Positions 42,496 through 51,260 of a DNA stretch of 62,768 nt are shown one piece after another; position 1 is the first letter of the stretch; every line of letters starts with the position of its first letter. The stretch spans positions 1-62,768 of the forward strand of contig NZ_JBHUEM010000015.1 in the NCBI RefSeq assembly GCF_042680805.1. The letters run 5' to 3'. The notes beneath the pieces are model-generated. The model saw only the letters and a list, made by a program, of their open reading frames with translations. It was not told the origin of the DNA and searched no databases. Position numbers and translations under genes: made by a program. This stretch comes from Bacillus_CJ salitolerans (GTDB taxonomy: Bacteria; Bacillota; Bacilli; Bacillales; SA4).

Positions 42496-42948
42496 ATGGC
42501 AAAGACGTTCGATACTTTACCTCAACTATTAATTGATGATTTGAGGAAAGAGGTAATTGTATCTCTCATTACCGTTACCGCTGAAAATGAAGCACAGGTA
42601 AGTGCGGTTTCTTGGCTTCTACCAAGCGAAGACGGAAAAAAAATAGCGATAGCTGTAGGACATAAAGGTTCTAGTATCTCAAATCTAGAAAAAAATCCAA
42701 ACGTCACGTTAGGAGTACTTGCAGTAGACACGTATTATTCCATAAAGGGAAAAGCATCTGTGTCTGAGATTATTGAAAAAACAATGAAATATAGAGTCAT
42801 AACTATTGAAATTACTGAGGTAGAAGACGCTATGTTCTATGGAGGGAAAGTAGTCCAACTACCAAAGTATAAAAAAACGTATGATGCAACGCTTGCTGAA
42901 AAACTAGATAATGAGGTTCATGAGCTATTACTTGAATACTTAAAATAG
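42496..42948 (+). CDS. pyridoxamine 5'-phosphate oxidase-family flavin-binding protein
   Basis: This 150-residue split-barrel protein (AVSWLLPSEDGKKIAIAVG, NPNVTLGVLAVDTYYSIKGKA) is of the PNPOx-like general stress family, which often binds FMN or F420. The substrate is unknown. AAGGAGTG precedes ATG 42496. A palindromic element follows directly. Confidence 0.75.
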   Translation: MAKTFDTLPQLLIDDLRKEVIVSLITVTAENEAQVSAVSWLLPSEDGKKIAIAVGHKGSSISNLEKNPNVTLGVLAVDTYYSIKGKASVSEIIEKTMKYRVITIEITEVEDAMFYGGKVVQLPKYKKTYDATLAEKLDNEVHELLLEYLK

Positions 42949-42952
42949 AAAG

Positions 42953-43073
42953 AAGGGGCTGTCCGATAAGTCCCTAAAAAATCGGCCTTTCTAAAATGTG
43001 GGTTTGGTCACTTACATTTTTACTAGATAGGACGATTTTTTTATACTCAAAAAAATTATTGAACAGCCCCCTC
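42953..43073. repeat. MITE-like palindromic element
   Basis: The ends GGGGCTGTCCGATAA and (reverse complement of the right end) GGGGGCTGTTCAATAA are near-identical inverted repeats about 100 bases apart. The interior also folds: AAAAAATCG with CGATTTTTT, and TCTAAAATGT with ACATTTTTACTAGA. The ends recall IS1182-type termini from memory. It carries no gene and could be a non-autonomous element that now acts as a terminator. Confidence 0.65.
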
Positions 43074-43089
43074 TTATTTAATTACTGAA

Positions 43090-43284
43090 TTAAAATTTAT
43101 GAAGATCAATACGGAAACGAGCATCCATCACTCTTTGTTCATTAACGGTATCTTCATTTGTAGATATCTTTTCCTCAGATTTTCCATTAGGTAAGCCAGT
43201 AGCAACATGGTTATGTTCATTAATTAAATGCTGGTCGTTTGAAATGTAAATAAAGGAATTCGTTACATGGTCTTCATTTTTCAT
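43090..43284 (-). CDS. small hypothetical protein, 64 aa
   Basis: A polar protein, rich in Asn, Glu and His (IYISNDQHLINEHNHVATGLP). GAAAGGA precedes the ATG. No family recognised. It lies between the MITE-like element and a coat-like gene, so a spore role is possible but only by position. Confidence 0.5.
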   Translation of the reverse strand: MKNEDHVTNSFIYISNDQHLINEHNHVATGLPNGKSEEKISTNEDTVNEQRVMDARFRIDLHKF

Positions 43285-43407
43285 GAATAAAACAATCCTT
43301 TCATTTTGTTATCGTAACAATATTTTATATTGTTTATGTAGGAATTATCCATATAGAATTAAAAGTCGAAGAGCAAAGTAGTAAGCTCTTCAACTTCTAC
43401 TAGCATG

Positions 43408-43884
43408 TCACATAGATAGTGCTTTCTGGGCGAGCGATACATCCCCTTGTAGGAGTTTATTTAAGTTATATGAAGGATAAAGTCCTTTCTCATACATATA
43501 AAGAAAAATTTGCTCATGAGCTTTTATCAATGTGTTAAGCTGCTTTGTTAATACGGTACGTAACTGTGGAGATGCTGTTTCCGTAATGGCAACTGAGTAG
43601 TTTCTGACACCTGATTTTAAAAATGCAAGTAAATCACCCGCATAAAAACTATTATCTAAACGATATTCACTTGATTGACCTGGCATGGGAGCATGAGGGT
43701 AAAACTGTAATAATTCTTTAATACTAAGTTCTATACTATTGATCGTTGATTCATAAATCTTTTTGAGTTTTGTATCAGTTATTTGATTTAGAGCCTCTTT
43801 CATTTTCATTAAACCTATTGAATTAAAGACCGTAATTTCATGTAGTTCTAAAGTTTCATGCCATGCTAGTGTTTTAATTTCCAT
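43408..43884 (-). CDS. CotF-like spore coat protein
   Basis: The 158-residue all-helical protein (LAWHETLELHEITVFNSIGL, YAGDLLAFLKSGVRNYSVAI, AHEQIFLYMYEKGLYPSYNL) fits the coat F (CotF) four-helix family, whose members include YhcQ-type spore proteins. AGAGAGGG precedes the ATG. The assignment is by overall pattern. Confidence 0.65.
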   Translation of the reverse strand: MEIKTLAWHETLELHEITVFNSIGLMKMKEALNQITDTKLKKIYESTINSIELSIKELLQFYPHAPMPGQSSEYRLDNSFYAGDLLAFLKSGVRNYSVAITETASPQLRTVLTKQLNTLIKAHEQIFLYMYEKGLYPSYNLNKLLQGDVSLAQKALSM

Positions 43885-44070
43885 TTTCGTCAGCCCTCTC
43901 TAATTTAGTCAATTATTAATATGCAACGGATAGCAATAGGGAAGCTTTACCTAATAAATATGGGCATTTAAATGTTGGTTTTCGTTCAAACTTTTATAGA
44001 GTGTAGAGCATGAATTATGTGGAAAGGTATGCTACATTACTTGTATGAATACTTTTTGGAGTTGAATAGG

Positions 44071-45339
44071 ATGGTAGAAATTCGAAAGCCAATATCAATA
44101 AGTGATGCAGTAAGGCGAGTTATGAATTTTACAAGACAAGGAGAAGTGGTGGTAATCCCAATATCAAAAGCTTATGGTCATTTCCTAGCTGAAGATGTAG
44201 TTGCTACTCATAACGTACCACCGTTTGATCGTTCACCATATGATGGTTATGCTATTAGAGCAGAGGACAGTAGAGAGGCGAATATAAACAATCCAATTGT
44301 GTTTGAAGTGATTGATGTGATTGGTGCAGGCTATGTATCTAATAAAGAGGTAGGATCTAACCAAGCGGTTCGTATCATGACAGGTGCTCAATTGCCAAAG
44401 GGATGCAACGCTGTTGTTATGCTTGAATTAACAAAAGAATTCGAACAAGAACAAAAGAAATATTTTTCCATAAACCGTTCCTTTTTACCTGGAGATAATA
44501 TTTCCTTAGAAGGTGAGGATACAAAAGTAGGAACGGTACTGGTTAAAAAGGGCACGAAAATAAATCCAGGCGTACAAGCACTTTTAGCTACATTCGGTTA
44601 TTCAGAAGTTAAGGTTGCAAAAAAACCGATGATAGGTGTTTTTGCCACAGGTACGGAATTGTTAAATGTTAACGAACCTCTTCAGCCAGGAAAAATACGA
44701 AATAGTAATTCATATATGGTTTGTGCCCAGATTGAGAGAAGTGGTGCCGAAGCTGCGTACTATGGGATACTCCCAGATAATTTTGAGGTTAGTTATAATT
44801 CATTATTAGATGCCCTTGACCGAGTGGATATACTCATCACTACAGGGGGGGTATCAGTAGGTGACTATGATTATTTACCTGATATCTACAAAAAGCTAGG
44901 GGCAAATGTATTATTCAATAAAGTTGCGATGAGACCTGGAAGTGTAACAACAGTAGCTGAATGGAATGGCAAGTTATTATTTGGTTTGTCAGGTAATCCT
45001 TCTGCTTGTTATGTCGGTTTTGAATTGTTTGCACGACCTGCTGTACGTACTCTACTGTTTAGCCAAGAACCTCACTTAAATAAGGCGCAGGCAATCCTTC
45101 AAGCGGATTATCCAAAGCCAAACCCATTTACAAGACTTGTACGAAGTACGGTTACCATTCAAGATGGGCATCTTGTTGTGAAACCTAGTGGTTTTGATAA
45201 ATCTAATGCAGTTTCATCTTTAGCGAATGCAAATGCATTAATGGTTTTACCCGGGGGAACACGAGGGTATGAGAAGGGGATGAAGGTAAATGTTTTATTG
45301 CTTGAAGATGACGTGGGGTGTGAATGGCCTTGGAGCTAA
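44071..45339 (+). CDS. moeA: molybdopterin molybdenumtransferase
   Basis: MoeA inserts molybdate into adenylylated molybdopterin. The protein of about 422 residues has PPFDRSPYDGYAIRAED (substrate loop), IMTGAQLPKGCNAVVM, the MPT-binding TTGGVSVGDYDY and FGLSGNPSACY. ATG 44071 follows GGAGTTGAATAGG; a longer frame from 44017 is unlikely. It begins an operon moeA-mobB-moaE-moaD, with overlaps between each pair. Confidence 0.95.
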   Translation: MVEIRKPISISDAVRRVMNFTRQGEVVVIPISKAYGHFLAEDVVATHNVPPFDRSPYDGYAIRAEDSREANINNPIVFEVIDVIGAGYVSNKEVGSNQAVRIMTGAQLPKGCNAVVMLELTKEFEQEQKKYFSINRSFLPGDNISLEGEDTKVGTVLVKKGTKINPGVQALLATFGYSEVKVAKKPMIGVFATGTELLNVNEPLQPGKIRNSNSYMVCAQIERSGAEAAYYGILPDNFEVSYNSLLDALDRVDILITTGGVSVGDYDYLPDIYKKLGANVLFNKVAMRPGSVTTVAEWNGKLLFGLSGNPSACYVGFELFARPAVRTLLFSQEPHLNKAQAILQADYPKPNPFTRLVRSTVTIQDGHLVVKPSGFDKSNAVSSLANANALMVLPGGTRGYEKGMKVNVLLLEDDVGCEWPWS

Positions 45340-45854
45340 AAGAGCGAATTATCCAGGTGGTAGGTTACCAAAATAGTGGGAAAACAACGTTAATAAGTCA
45401 ACTTACAAAAATGCTAACAGAAGAAGGCAAAACAGTGGGGGTTATTAAGCATCATGGTCATGGCGGGATCCCATATCTTGGAGATGATGATAAAGATAGT
45501 GAGAAGCATCGATCTGCGGGTGCTAAAGTAGTTGCAGTCGAAGGTAACGGAACAATACAATTGACTGCAACTGATACAAAATGGAACCTATCCTCTATCA
45601 TCAATATATTTGAATCGTTTGAATTGGATTCTATCATTATAGAAGGTTATAAAAGCGAATCATATCCAAAGGTTGTAATGATTAATGATGCAGAGGATGT
45701 TGAACTCATGAAATCCCTCACTAATATCATTTGCGTGATTTCAACTTTTGCCTATCCAGGAGATGAACCCAATCCTTTTCCATATTATATAAGAGGCGAT
45801 GATGAAGCCACATATTTACGATTAGTAACTGAAAAAATGAGGGGGATGAAATGA
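45324..45854 (+). CDS. mobB: molybdopterin-guanine dinucleotide biosynthesis protein B
   Basis: This 176-residue P-loop protein (QVVGYQNSGKTTLISQL) assists MobA in making the guanine dinucleotide form of the cofactor. It overlaps moeA by 16 bases and moaE by 4, so translation is probably coupled. Confidence 0.92.
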   Translation: MALELKERIIQVVGYQNSGKTTLISQLTKMLTEEGKTVGVIKHHGHGGIPYLGDDDKDSEKHRSAGAKVVAVEGNGTIQLTATDTKWNLSSIINIFESFELDSIIIEGYKSESYPKVVMINDAEDVELMKSLTNIICVISTFAYPGDEPNPFPYYIRGDDEATYLRLVTEKMRGMK

Positions 45855-46324
45855 CATTGAAATTATTTGAAGTGATTGACCAACCGATTCAAACACAAGA
45901 AATCATAGATAAGGTAGTTGGTAGAAATGTTGGTGCCATTACAACCTTTATTGGTACAGTACGGGAGATGACAAAAGGGAAGAAAACACTATTTTTAGAA
46001 TATGAGGCATATGTGCCTATGGCTGAAAAAAAACTAGAACAAATTGGAGTAGAAATCAAAAAAAAATGGACGGAAGCAAGCGTAGCCATTACCCATCGTA
46101 TTGGTCGACTTACAATCTCTGATATTGCAGTTGTAATTGCAGTTTCCACTCCACATCGGAAAGATGCATATGAGGCGAATGAGTATGCTATCGAGCGAAT
46201 TAAAGAAATCGTTCCAATTTGGAAAAAAGAACATTGGGAAGATGGTGAAAAGTGGATAGGAAATCAATTGGAAACAAAATCTTACCCAAAAGGTTATCCT
46301 GAAAAGGAGGATATTGATGATTAA
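45851..46324 (+). CDS. moaE: molybdopterin synthase catalytic subunit
   Basis: MoaE, with MoaD, adds the dithiolene sulfurs to precursor Z. The 157 residues show VGAITTFIGTVREMTKGK, HRIGRLTISDIAVVIAVSTPH and the active-site lysine region IVPIWKKEHWEDG. It overlaps mobB by 4 and moaD by 8 bases. Confidence 0.95.
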   Translation: MTLKLFEVIDQPIQTQEIIDKVVGRNVGAITTFIGTVREMTKGKKTLFLEYEAYVPMAEKKLEQIGVEIKKKWTEASVAITHRIGRLTISDIAVVIAVSTPHRKDAYEANEYAIERIKEIVPIWKKEHWEDGEKWIGNQLETKSYPKGYPEKEDIDD

Positions 46325-46550
46325 AGTATTATTTTTCGCCCATCTAAAAGACCAAGTAGGAGTAGGTAATATAGAGGTACAAGAAGATCAACTAACTGTT
46401 AAAAGCTTGCTAGAGAAAGTAGTGAAAGAATACTCGTTGTCTGATATAGATCATATTATGGTATCAATAAACGAAGAATATGCAGTAAAGGATGATATCA
46501 TTAGATCAGGGGATGTTGTAGCACTCATACCGCCAGTTAGTGGGGGATAG
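46317..46550 (+). CDS. moaD: molybdopterin synthase sulfur-carrier subunit
   Basis: This 77-residue ubiquitin-like protein ends in GG (PPVSGG), the site that is thiocarboxylated. ATG 46317 follows AAGGAGG. It is the last gene of the operon. moeB and mobA are not in the window. Confidence 0.93.
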   Translation: MIKVLFFAHLKDQVGVGNIEVQEDQLTVKSLLEKVVKEYSLSDIDHIMVSINEEYAVKDDIIRSGDVVALIPPVSGG

Positions 46551-46565
46551 AAAATTGTACATAAT

Positions 46566-46597
46566 ATAGGCATAACTTTAATTAAAGTTATGCCTAT
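46566..46597 (+). terminator. terminator of the moeA-mobB-moaED operon
   Basis: ATAGGCATAACTTT and AAAGTTATGCCTAT form a perfect 14-base stem around four bases; a T-rich run follows. Confidence 0.8.
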
Positions 46598-46647
46598 TGT
46601 TATTGTTTAGGATACTATTAAGCGCATCATTTGTGGATAGCTGAGTG

Positions 46648-46757
46648 ATGTTCGTACGAATCCGGCTCCAGCGCCCAGCCCTAGAGGTCAAATAATCGGT
46701 AATGATAAATGAGAAAGGTCACCCCCTTTTCTTCATTAAAGAACATTCTCTCGCATT
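46648..46757. repeat. dispersed palindromic repeat, copy B
   Basis: This copy has GTGATGTTCGTACGAATCCG, GCTCCAGCGCCCAGCC, GAGGTCAAATAA, a GAGAAAGGTCACCCCCTTTTC central hairpin and GAACATTCTCTCGC, then ends early (the right arm seen in copies A, C and D is missing). Confidence 0.75.
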
Positions 46758-46765
46758 TTGTTATT

Positions 46766-47005
46766 CTAATATAGTAGTTGTTCAACTAATTCTTCAATTT
46801 TTCTGTTCCGTACTATTTGTTCTTCATCTGTCGATAAGTCATACTTCTTCAACAAATGAAATAATTCATTTAGTTGGTGCTGATTTATTTGGGTAGTAAG
46901 AAATAACTTGCATCTTTGGGCAAGAGTTTCTGGTAAAAAAGGTAATTGTTCAACCAGCTTGTTTTGTACATCTTCAAGAGAATGGTCAATGTTACATGGA
47001 CTCAA
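46766..47005 (-). CDS. hypothetical protein in the molybdenum locus, 79 aa
   Basis: This Leu- and Glu-rich helical protein starts with TTG, 8 bases after AGGAGGG. It follows moaA by 14 bases on the same strand and so is probably cotranscribed. It has one Cys near the start and one in RCKLFL. I do not recognise it. Confidence 0.6.
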   Translation of the reverse strand: MSPCNIDHSLEDVQNKLVEQLPFLPETLAQRCKLFLTTQINQHQLNELFHLLKKYDLSTDEEQIVRNRKIEELVEQLLY

Positions 47006-47019
47006 AATTCTTGCCCTCC

Positions 47020-48039
47020 TCAGCCTCCGATATGAGACATTTCGATTTTATGTTTCTTTATCGTTACATCGCTCCGCTCTACAGAATATTGGTCAGTTCG
47101 ATGAAACCATATAGTTTCAAGAAGTGATGAAAGTTGTTCATCTGTATCATTGGCTCTAATTGGTGTACGTAAATCATGACCATTTGATGCAAATAAACAC
47201 GTATAAAGAGTCCCTTTTGCAGAGATTCTTGCACGATTACAGGTTGAACAAAATGCGTCTGAAACAGATGATATTACACCAATTTCCACTTCTGAATTTT
47301 TATATCTATATCTAGAAGCAACTTCACCCGTATAATTTGGATCAATTGGTTCTAGTGGCATGACTTCATGAATATCTTGAATGATTTGTTTCTTCGGATA
47401 TACATCATCAAATCTCCACTTGTTTGTATTTCCTACATCCATAAATTCAATAAAGCGTAATATATGTCCTTTTTCCCGGAAGAACTTCGCCATAGGAATA
47501 ATTTCATCCTCATTCATCCCGCGTTTTACTACCATGTTGATTTTTACTAGTAGCCCAGCTTCATGTGCTGCATCAATTCCATCTAAAACAGTTTGAACGG
47601 AAACCCCTTTACCATTAATTCTGCCAAAAACATCATCGTTTAATGAATCTAAACTAATAGACACTCTATGAAGACCAGCTTCTTTTAAAGTCTTTGCATA
47701 CTTTGGAAGTAGTGACCCATTTGTGGTCATTGCAATGTCTTCAATCCCGTCAATTGAGCTTATCTTTGATAGTAAGTCTGGTAGATTGCTTCTCATAAGA
47801 GGTTCCCCGCCTGTTATACGAATCTTTTTGACGCCTAGAGATTGGACGAAAATCTTTGTTAAACGTTCAATTTCTTCAAATGAGAGTAACTCATCTTTTT
47901 TTAAAAATGGATAATCAGGACCGAATAACTCAGCAGGCATACAGTACGTGCAGCGAAAATTACACCGATCCGTGACAGAGATACGCAAATCACGAAGGGG
48001 GCGATTTAATTGGTCATATACATCTTTTTTTGATGTCAT
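47020..48039 (-). CDS. moaA: GTP 3',8-cyclase
   Basis: This radical-SAM enzyme carries out the first step of molybdenum cofactor synthesis from GTP. The 339 residues have the SAM cluster ligands C26, C30 and C33, the GGEPL motif, a C-terminal second cluster (CSTCNRARISAKGTLYTCLF) and the terminal GG (SHIGG) needed for GTP binding. GGAAGGAGG precedes the ATG. It lies between fdhD and the 79-aa gene on the same strand. Confidence 0.96.
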   Translation of the reverse strand: MTSKKDVYDQLNRPLRDLRISVTDRCNFRCTYCMPAELFGPDYPFLKKDELLSFEEIERLTKIFVQSLGVKKIRITGGEPLMRSNLPDLLSKISSIDGIEDIAMTTNGSLLPKYAKTLKEAGLHRVSISLDSLNDDVFGRINGKGVSVQTVLDGIDAAHEAGLLVKINMVVKRGMNEDEIIPMAKFFREKGHILRFIEFMDVGNTNKWRFDDVYPKKQIIQDIHEVMPLEPIDPNYTGEVASRYRYKNSEVEIGVISSVSDAFCSTCNRARISAKGTLYTCLFASNGHDLRTPIRANDTDEQLSSLLETIWFHRTDQYSVERSDVTIKKHKIEMSHIGG

Positions 48040-48066
48040 TTCTAAAAGCCTCCTTCCACTAATCCT

Positions 48067-48858
48067 TTATCCTTGAACAATTCGCTCAGGATGAGAATAT
48101 ACATTAAATGAGCTTCCTCGGATAAACCCAACTGCTGTTATATTTAAATCGTCGGCGAGCTTTATGGCTAAGTCTGTAGGTGCGGATTTTGATAAAACAA
48201 TTCCTACACCAATTTTTGCTGCTTTTACAAGAACCTCAGATGAGATCCGTCCACTGAAAACGATAATCTTATCACGTACGGATATACGATTTAATAAACT
48301 ATATCCATATAATTTATCGAGGGCATTATGTCTTCCGATATCTGTTCTACTTACGATAATCTCATCCGGTGTACATAATGCTGCGTTGTGGACACCGCCA
48401 GTTTCTTGAAAAACAAGACTTCCCTCTTGCATGAGTTTCATTAATTGTATGCATTGTGCTGGAGTAACAGTAGTTGTGGCTGTTGATGTTTTAGCTGTTC
48501 TCGCATCGTTGTGGAAATAAAACTGTCGACTCTTTCCGCAACATGACCCGATAAAACGTTTTGAATAATACTGCTGACTAGTCGTTACTTCTGTAAATAA
48601 GTCAATATATGCATAGCCTCGACCTTCATCAATGGACATGGATTTTATCTCATCTCGGAAGCGAATCACTCCTTCAGACGCTAAAAATCCAATGACCATT
48701 TCTTCGAAGTGAGTTGGGGTACAAACCATCGTTGCAAATTCTTTATTATTGATAAACACCGTTAAGGGGAATTCAGTAACGACCATATCATCCAATTCTT
48801 CGAGCTGTCCATTTTTATATTTTGTTATTTTATAGCTTTTACTCATGTTAGGTATCAT
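48067..48858 (-). CDS. fdhD: formate dehydrogenase accessory sulfurtransferase
   Basis: FdhD transfers sulfur from a cysteine desulfurase to the molybdenum cofactor of formate dehydrogenases. The protein of about 263 residues has the catalytic cysteines in IGSCCGKS, GGVHNAAL and SRTDIGRHNALDKLYGY. Several ATG codons cluster at the start; ATG 48858 is my choice after GGGTGAT, with 48846 as an alternative. moaA follows on the same strand after 27 bases. Confidence 0.93.
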   Translation of the reverse strand: MIPNMSKSYKITKYKNGQLEELDDMVVTEFPLTVFINNKEFATMVCTPTHFEEMVIGFLASEGVIRFRDEIKSMSIDEGRGYAYIDLFTEVTTSQQYYSKRFIGSCCGKSRQFYFHNDARTAKTSTATTTVTPAQCIQLMKLMQEGSLVFQETGGVHNAALCTPDEIIVSRTDIGRHNALDKLYGYSLLNRISVRDKIIVFSGRISSEVLVKAAKIGVGIVLSKSAPTDLAIKLADDLNITAVGFIRGSSFNVYSHPERIVQG

Positions 48859-48963
48859 CATAATCACCCATTATCTTAGATTACTAAAAATATAAACACA
48901 TAATGATTTAATAGACAAGTAATAAACATTTACCTTTTTTAAAGATATACTATCATTCCTAAT

Positions 48964-48978
48964 TGATAATCATTATAA
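48964..48978. promoter_or_regulatory. Fur/PerR-like box between fdhD and the transporter
   Basis: TGATAATCATTATAA is a 7-1-7 dyad. One half fits the Fur consensus (TGATAAT) and the other the PerR consensus (ATTATAA). It lies about 105 bases upstream of fdhD and 320 bases upstream of the transporter. Confidence 0.4.
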
Positions 48979-49026
48979 AAAGTAATAAATTAATATTGCA
49001 CATTGAAAAAGGACGTGTTAATATTT

Positions 49027-49050
49027 TTACAAAAGTTCAAAAACTTGTAA
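49027..49050. promoter_or_regulatory. dyad overlapping a transporter promoter
   Basis: TTACAA...TTGTAA encloses a 24-base imperfect dyad. TTTACA at 49026 and TAACAT at 49047-49052 form a possible promoter with a 15-16-base spacer, so a protein bound here would cover it. Confidence 0.4.
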
Positions 49051-49103
49051 CATTTTGATTCGTGATAGCGATCCTGTCTTCGGATTAAATTGTTGTAAAT
49101 AAT

Positions 49104-49118
49104 TGAAAGCGATTAACT
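49104..49118 (+). promoter_or_regulatory. cre (CcpA) site upstream of the formate-type transporter
   Basis: TGAAAGCGATTAACT matches the cre consensus TGWAAGCGNTTWNCA in all but the last base. It lies inside the leader of the transporter gene. Confidence 0.6.
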
Positions 49119-49152
49119 GTTGGTCCGATAGTAGCGTTTCCTGCTTGAAACT

Positions 49153-49219
49153 AACCGTCAATCTAGCTTAAAGTGTATGTTCTTTACCATGCATTTTAAG
49201 TAAGGTTGACGGTTTTTAT
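49153..49219 (+). terminator. terminator hairpin in the leader of the formate-type transporter
   Basis: AACCGTCAA pairs with TTGACGGTT, and inside it CTTAAA pairs with TTTAAG; a T run follows. Two further hairpins precede it: ACTGTTG/CGATAGT at about 49116-49132 and GTTTC/GAAAC at about 49136-49151. The terminator lies upstream of the gene it would control. Confidence 0.65.
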
Positions 49220-49299
49220 TATTTTACACGAAAACAATAGCTTTACGAACAAACAATATGAACAAATTGTACTGTTAGAAACACTAAGGGGGAAAATCT

Positions 49300-50571
49300 G
49301 TGAAAAAAACAAAAAATCGTTGGCTCATAGCTGCGTCGGCAGTTGGAATTCATATTTCCATCGGATCCGTATATGCATGGAGTAACTTTACAACTCCGCT
49401 AATGGAGGAGTTTAATTGGTCTGCGAGTCAAGTACAATTTACTTTTAGCTTAGCTATTTTATTTTTAGGATTATCTGCTGCATTCTTAGGTCACTTTGTT
49501 GAAAAACATGGACCTAAAAAAGCAGGTCTATTAGCAGCAGCTTTCTTTGGGGCAGGTATTATCGGATCTGGGTTAGCTGTAAAACTAGGTTCATTACCAT
49601 TGCTATACATCACTTATGGTGTCCTTGGTGGGATTGGACTTGGTGTAGGGTATATTGCTCCAGTCTCTACACTAGTAAAGTGGTTCCCTGATCGGAGGGG
49701 ACTTGCAACAGGTCTTGCTATAATGGGATTTGGATTCGCAGCTGCAATTAGTAGTCCAATTATGGATTCCTTAATTAAATCTGTTGGAACGGCAAACACC
49801 TTTTATATTCTTGGAGTATCATATTTAGCAGTTATGGTTTTATCATCCCTATATTTAGAAAAGCCTGAAGAGGGCTGGGTACCAGCTGGATTTAAAGAAA
49901 AGCTTCAATCAGGGAAATCAAAAATTAAGACAGACTTATCACAGTTAACAGCAAATGAGGCAGTTAAAACGTCAAGATTTTGGTACTTATGGATTATGTT
50001 ATTCATAAATGTAACTTGTGGTATAGCAATTCTATCAGCTGCAAAACCATTAGCACAGGAGAGTATTGGTTTATCAACTGCCGAAGCCGCTGCGCTTGTA
50101 GGTATTTTAGGTTTATTTAATGGATTCGGACGAATTGGATGGGCTTCCATTTCTGACTACATTGGAAGACCTAACACTTATACAACGTTCTTTGCTTTAC
50201 AAATTGTATTATTCTTTTTATTACCACACACATCTGCAGCCCTATTATTCCAAGTTATGTTAGCGGTTGTATATACATGTTATGGTGGAGGATTTGCTTC
50301 GATTCCTGCATACATTGGAGATCTATTTGGGACAAAACAACTCGGTGCGATCCATGGCTATATATTAACTGCTTGGGCAGCAGCAGGCTTGGCGGGACCT
50401 ATGTTTGCTGCATGGGTGAAAGATACAACAGGTAGTTACGCAGGAAGCTTGTCATTCTTTGCAGGTCTCTTTGTAATTGCCTTAATTGTATCACTTTTAA
50501 TACGACGTGATATTCATAAACTACGAAAACAAAACGAAGCAACAAACACTTCGAGTACATTAGCCGGATAA
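49300..50571 (+). CDS. OFA-family MFS transporter (oxalate/formate type)
   Basis: The 423-residue protein has 12 membrane helices and the OFA signatures IGSVYAWSNFTTPL and GIGLGVGYIAPVSTLVKWFPDRRG. OFA members exchange oxalate for formate or take up small organic acids. The start is GTG with AAGGGGGA. It lies next to a formate dehydrogenase-type enzyme and FdhD, which suggests formate, but the substrate is inferred. Confidence 0.88.
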   Translation: MKKTKNRWLIAASAVGIHISIGSVYAWSNFTTPLMEEFNWSASQVQFTFSLAILFLGLSAAFLGHFVEKHGPKKAGLLAAAFFGAGIIGSGLAVKLGSLPLLYITYGVLGGIGLGVGYIAPVSTLVKWFPDRRGLATGLAIMGFGFAAAISSPIMDSLIKSVGTANTFYILGVSYLAVMVLSSLYLEKPEEGWVPAGFKEKLQSGKSKIKTDLSQLTANEAVKTSRFWYLWIMLFINVTCGIAILSAAKPLAQESIGLSTAEAAALVGILGLFNGFGRIGWASISDYIGRPNTYTTFFALQIVLFFLLPHTSAALLFQVMLAVVYTCYGGGFASIPAYIGDLFGTKQLGAIHGYILTAWAAAGLAGPMFAAWVKDTTGSYAGSLSFFAGLFVIALIVSLLIRRDIHKLRKQNEATNTSSTLAG

Positions 50572-50643
50572 AAAACTTTATTCTTAATAATAGGTGTGGT
50601 ACAATACCAATCATGCATAGCCTCTAATAGGTAGGAGGGTAAC

Positions 50644-51003
50644 ATGAACAAGTACGAAGCGGAATTTAGTAATCTCGTTCGCTCCTTTCGAAAGAAGCAT
50701 ATGGGAAAAGGACCGAGCAAAATAACGACCACTTTTTGCAAAAATTGGGCGATCTGTGAGATGGAAGGAAATCTCTCTCCTGTAGAGAAATTTATCGCTA
50801 GTGCGGATGAAGGAAAACAAGCACTACGAGCTGCAAGGACAGAAATGGTGAAAGAAATGTACCGAAAGAACCCTCCGAATGAAATGGAAGAGTTTCTGGG
50901 CTGTAAATTTTTGGAACTATTTGTAGATATAGATATAGACCGAGATTTTGGAATGTCCATATTTGTTTTCGATCAGAACATTCAAGAAAAATTCTCAAAA
51001 TAA
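50644..51003 (+). CDS. MpsC/DUF2294-family protein
   Basis: This 119-residue soluble protein contains the DUF2294 (MpsC-like) pattern GKGPSKITTTFCKNWAICEM. The name MpsC refers to a proposed sodium-pumping system; its role is not settled. GTAGGAGGG precedes the ATG. It is set between the transporter and the molybdoenzyme, a place that suggests a link with formate metabolism. Confidence 0.75.
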   Translation: MNKYEAEFSNLVRSFRKKHMGKGPSKITTTFCKNWAICEMEGNLSPVEKFIASADEGKQALRAARTEMVKEMYRKNPPNEMEEFLGCKFLELFVDIDIDRDFGMSIFVFDQNIQEKFSK

Positions 51004-51043
51004 AATTAAGGTATGGCACTTGACAGCGAACCTGTTAAAGACT

Positions 51044-51097
51044 AACCACCGTATAACTTCCTAACAGTTGTTGGAGAGGGAAATCGGTGGTTTTTTA
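51044..51097 (+). terminator. terminator of the MpsC-like gene
   Basis: AACCACCG pairs with CGGTGGTT around an internal hairpin (CCTAAC/GTTGG); a long T run follows. Confidence 0.75.
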
Positions 51098-51229
51098 TTT
51101 TTTTGGCTTGTAATTTATTCCTATTATACAATGGATCATGAGTTTTCTTTAATGTCTAAACATCATCATATTTATAAATTATAACAAGAAAAAAGGATAT
51201 CTTCCGAAAATATAGTATATAGTGAATAG

Positions 51230-51243
51230 TGAAAACGCTTTCT
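51230..51243 (+). promoter_or_regulatory. possible cre site upstream of the molybdoenzyme
   Basis: TGAAAACGCTTTCT fits the looser CcpA consensus (TGNAANCGNWNNC). A TATAGTATATAG stretch just before it may contain the promoter. Confidence 0.45.
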
Positions 51244-51260
51244 TCATTATTTTCATAAGA

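Noticed and set aside
49055..49160. Molybdenum cofactor riboswitch
   Set aside because: The known Moco motif blocks could not be matched to these hairpins; I report it only as a structured leader.
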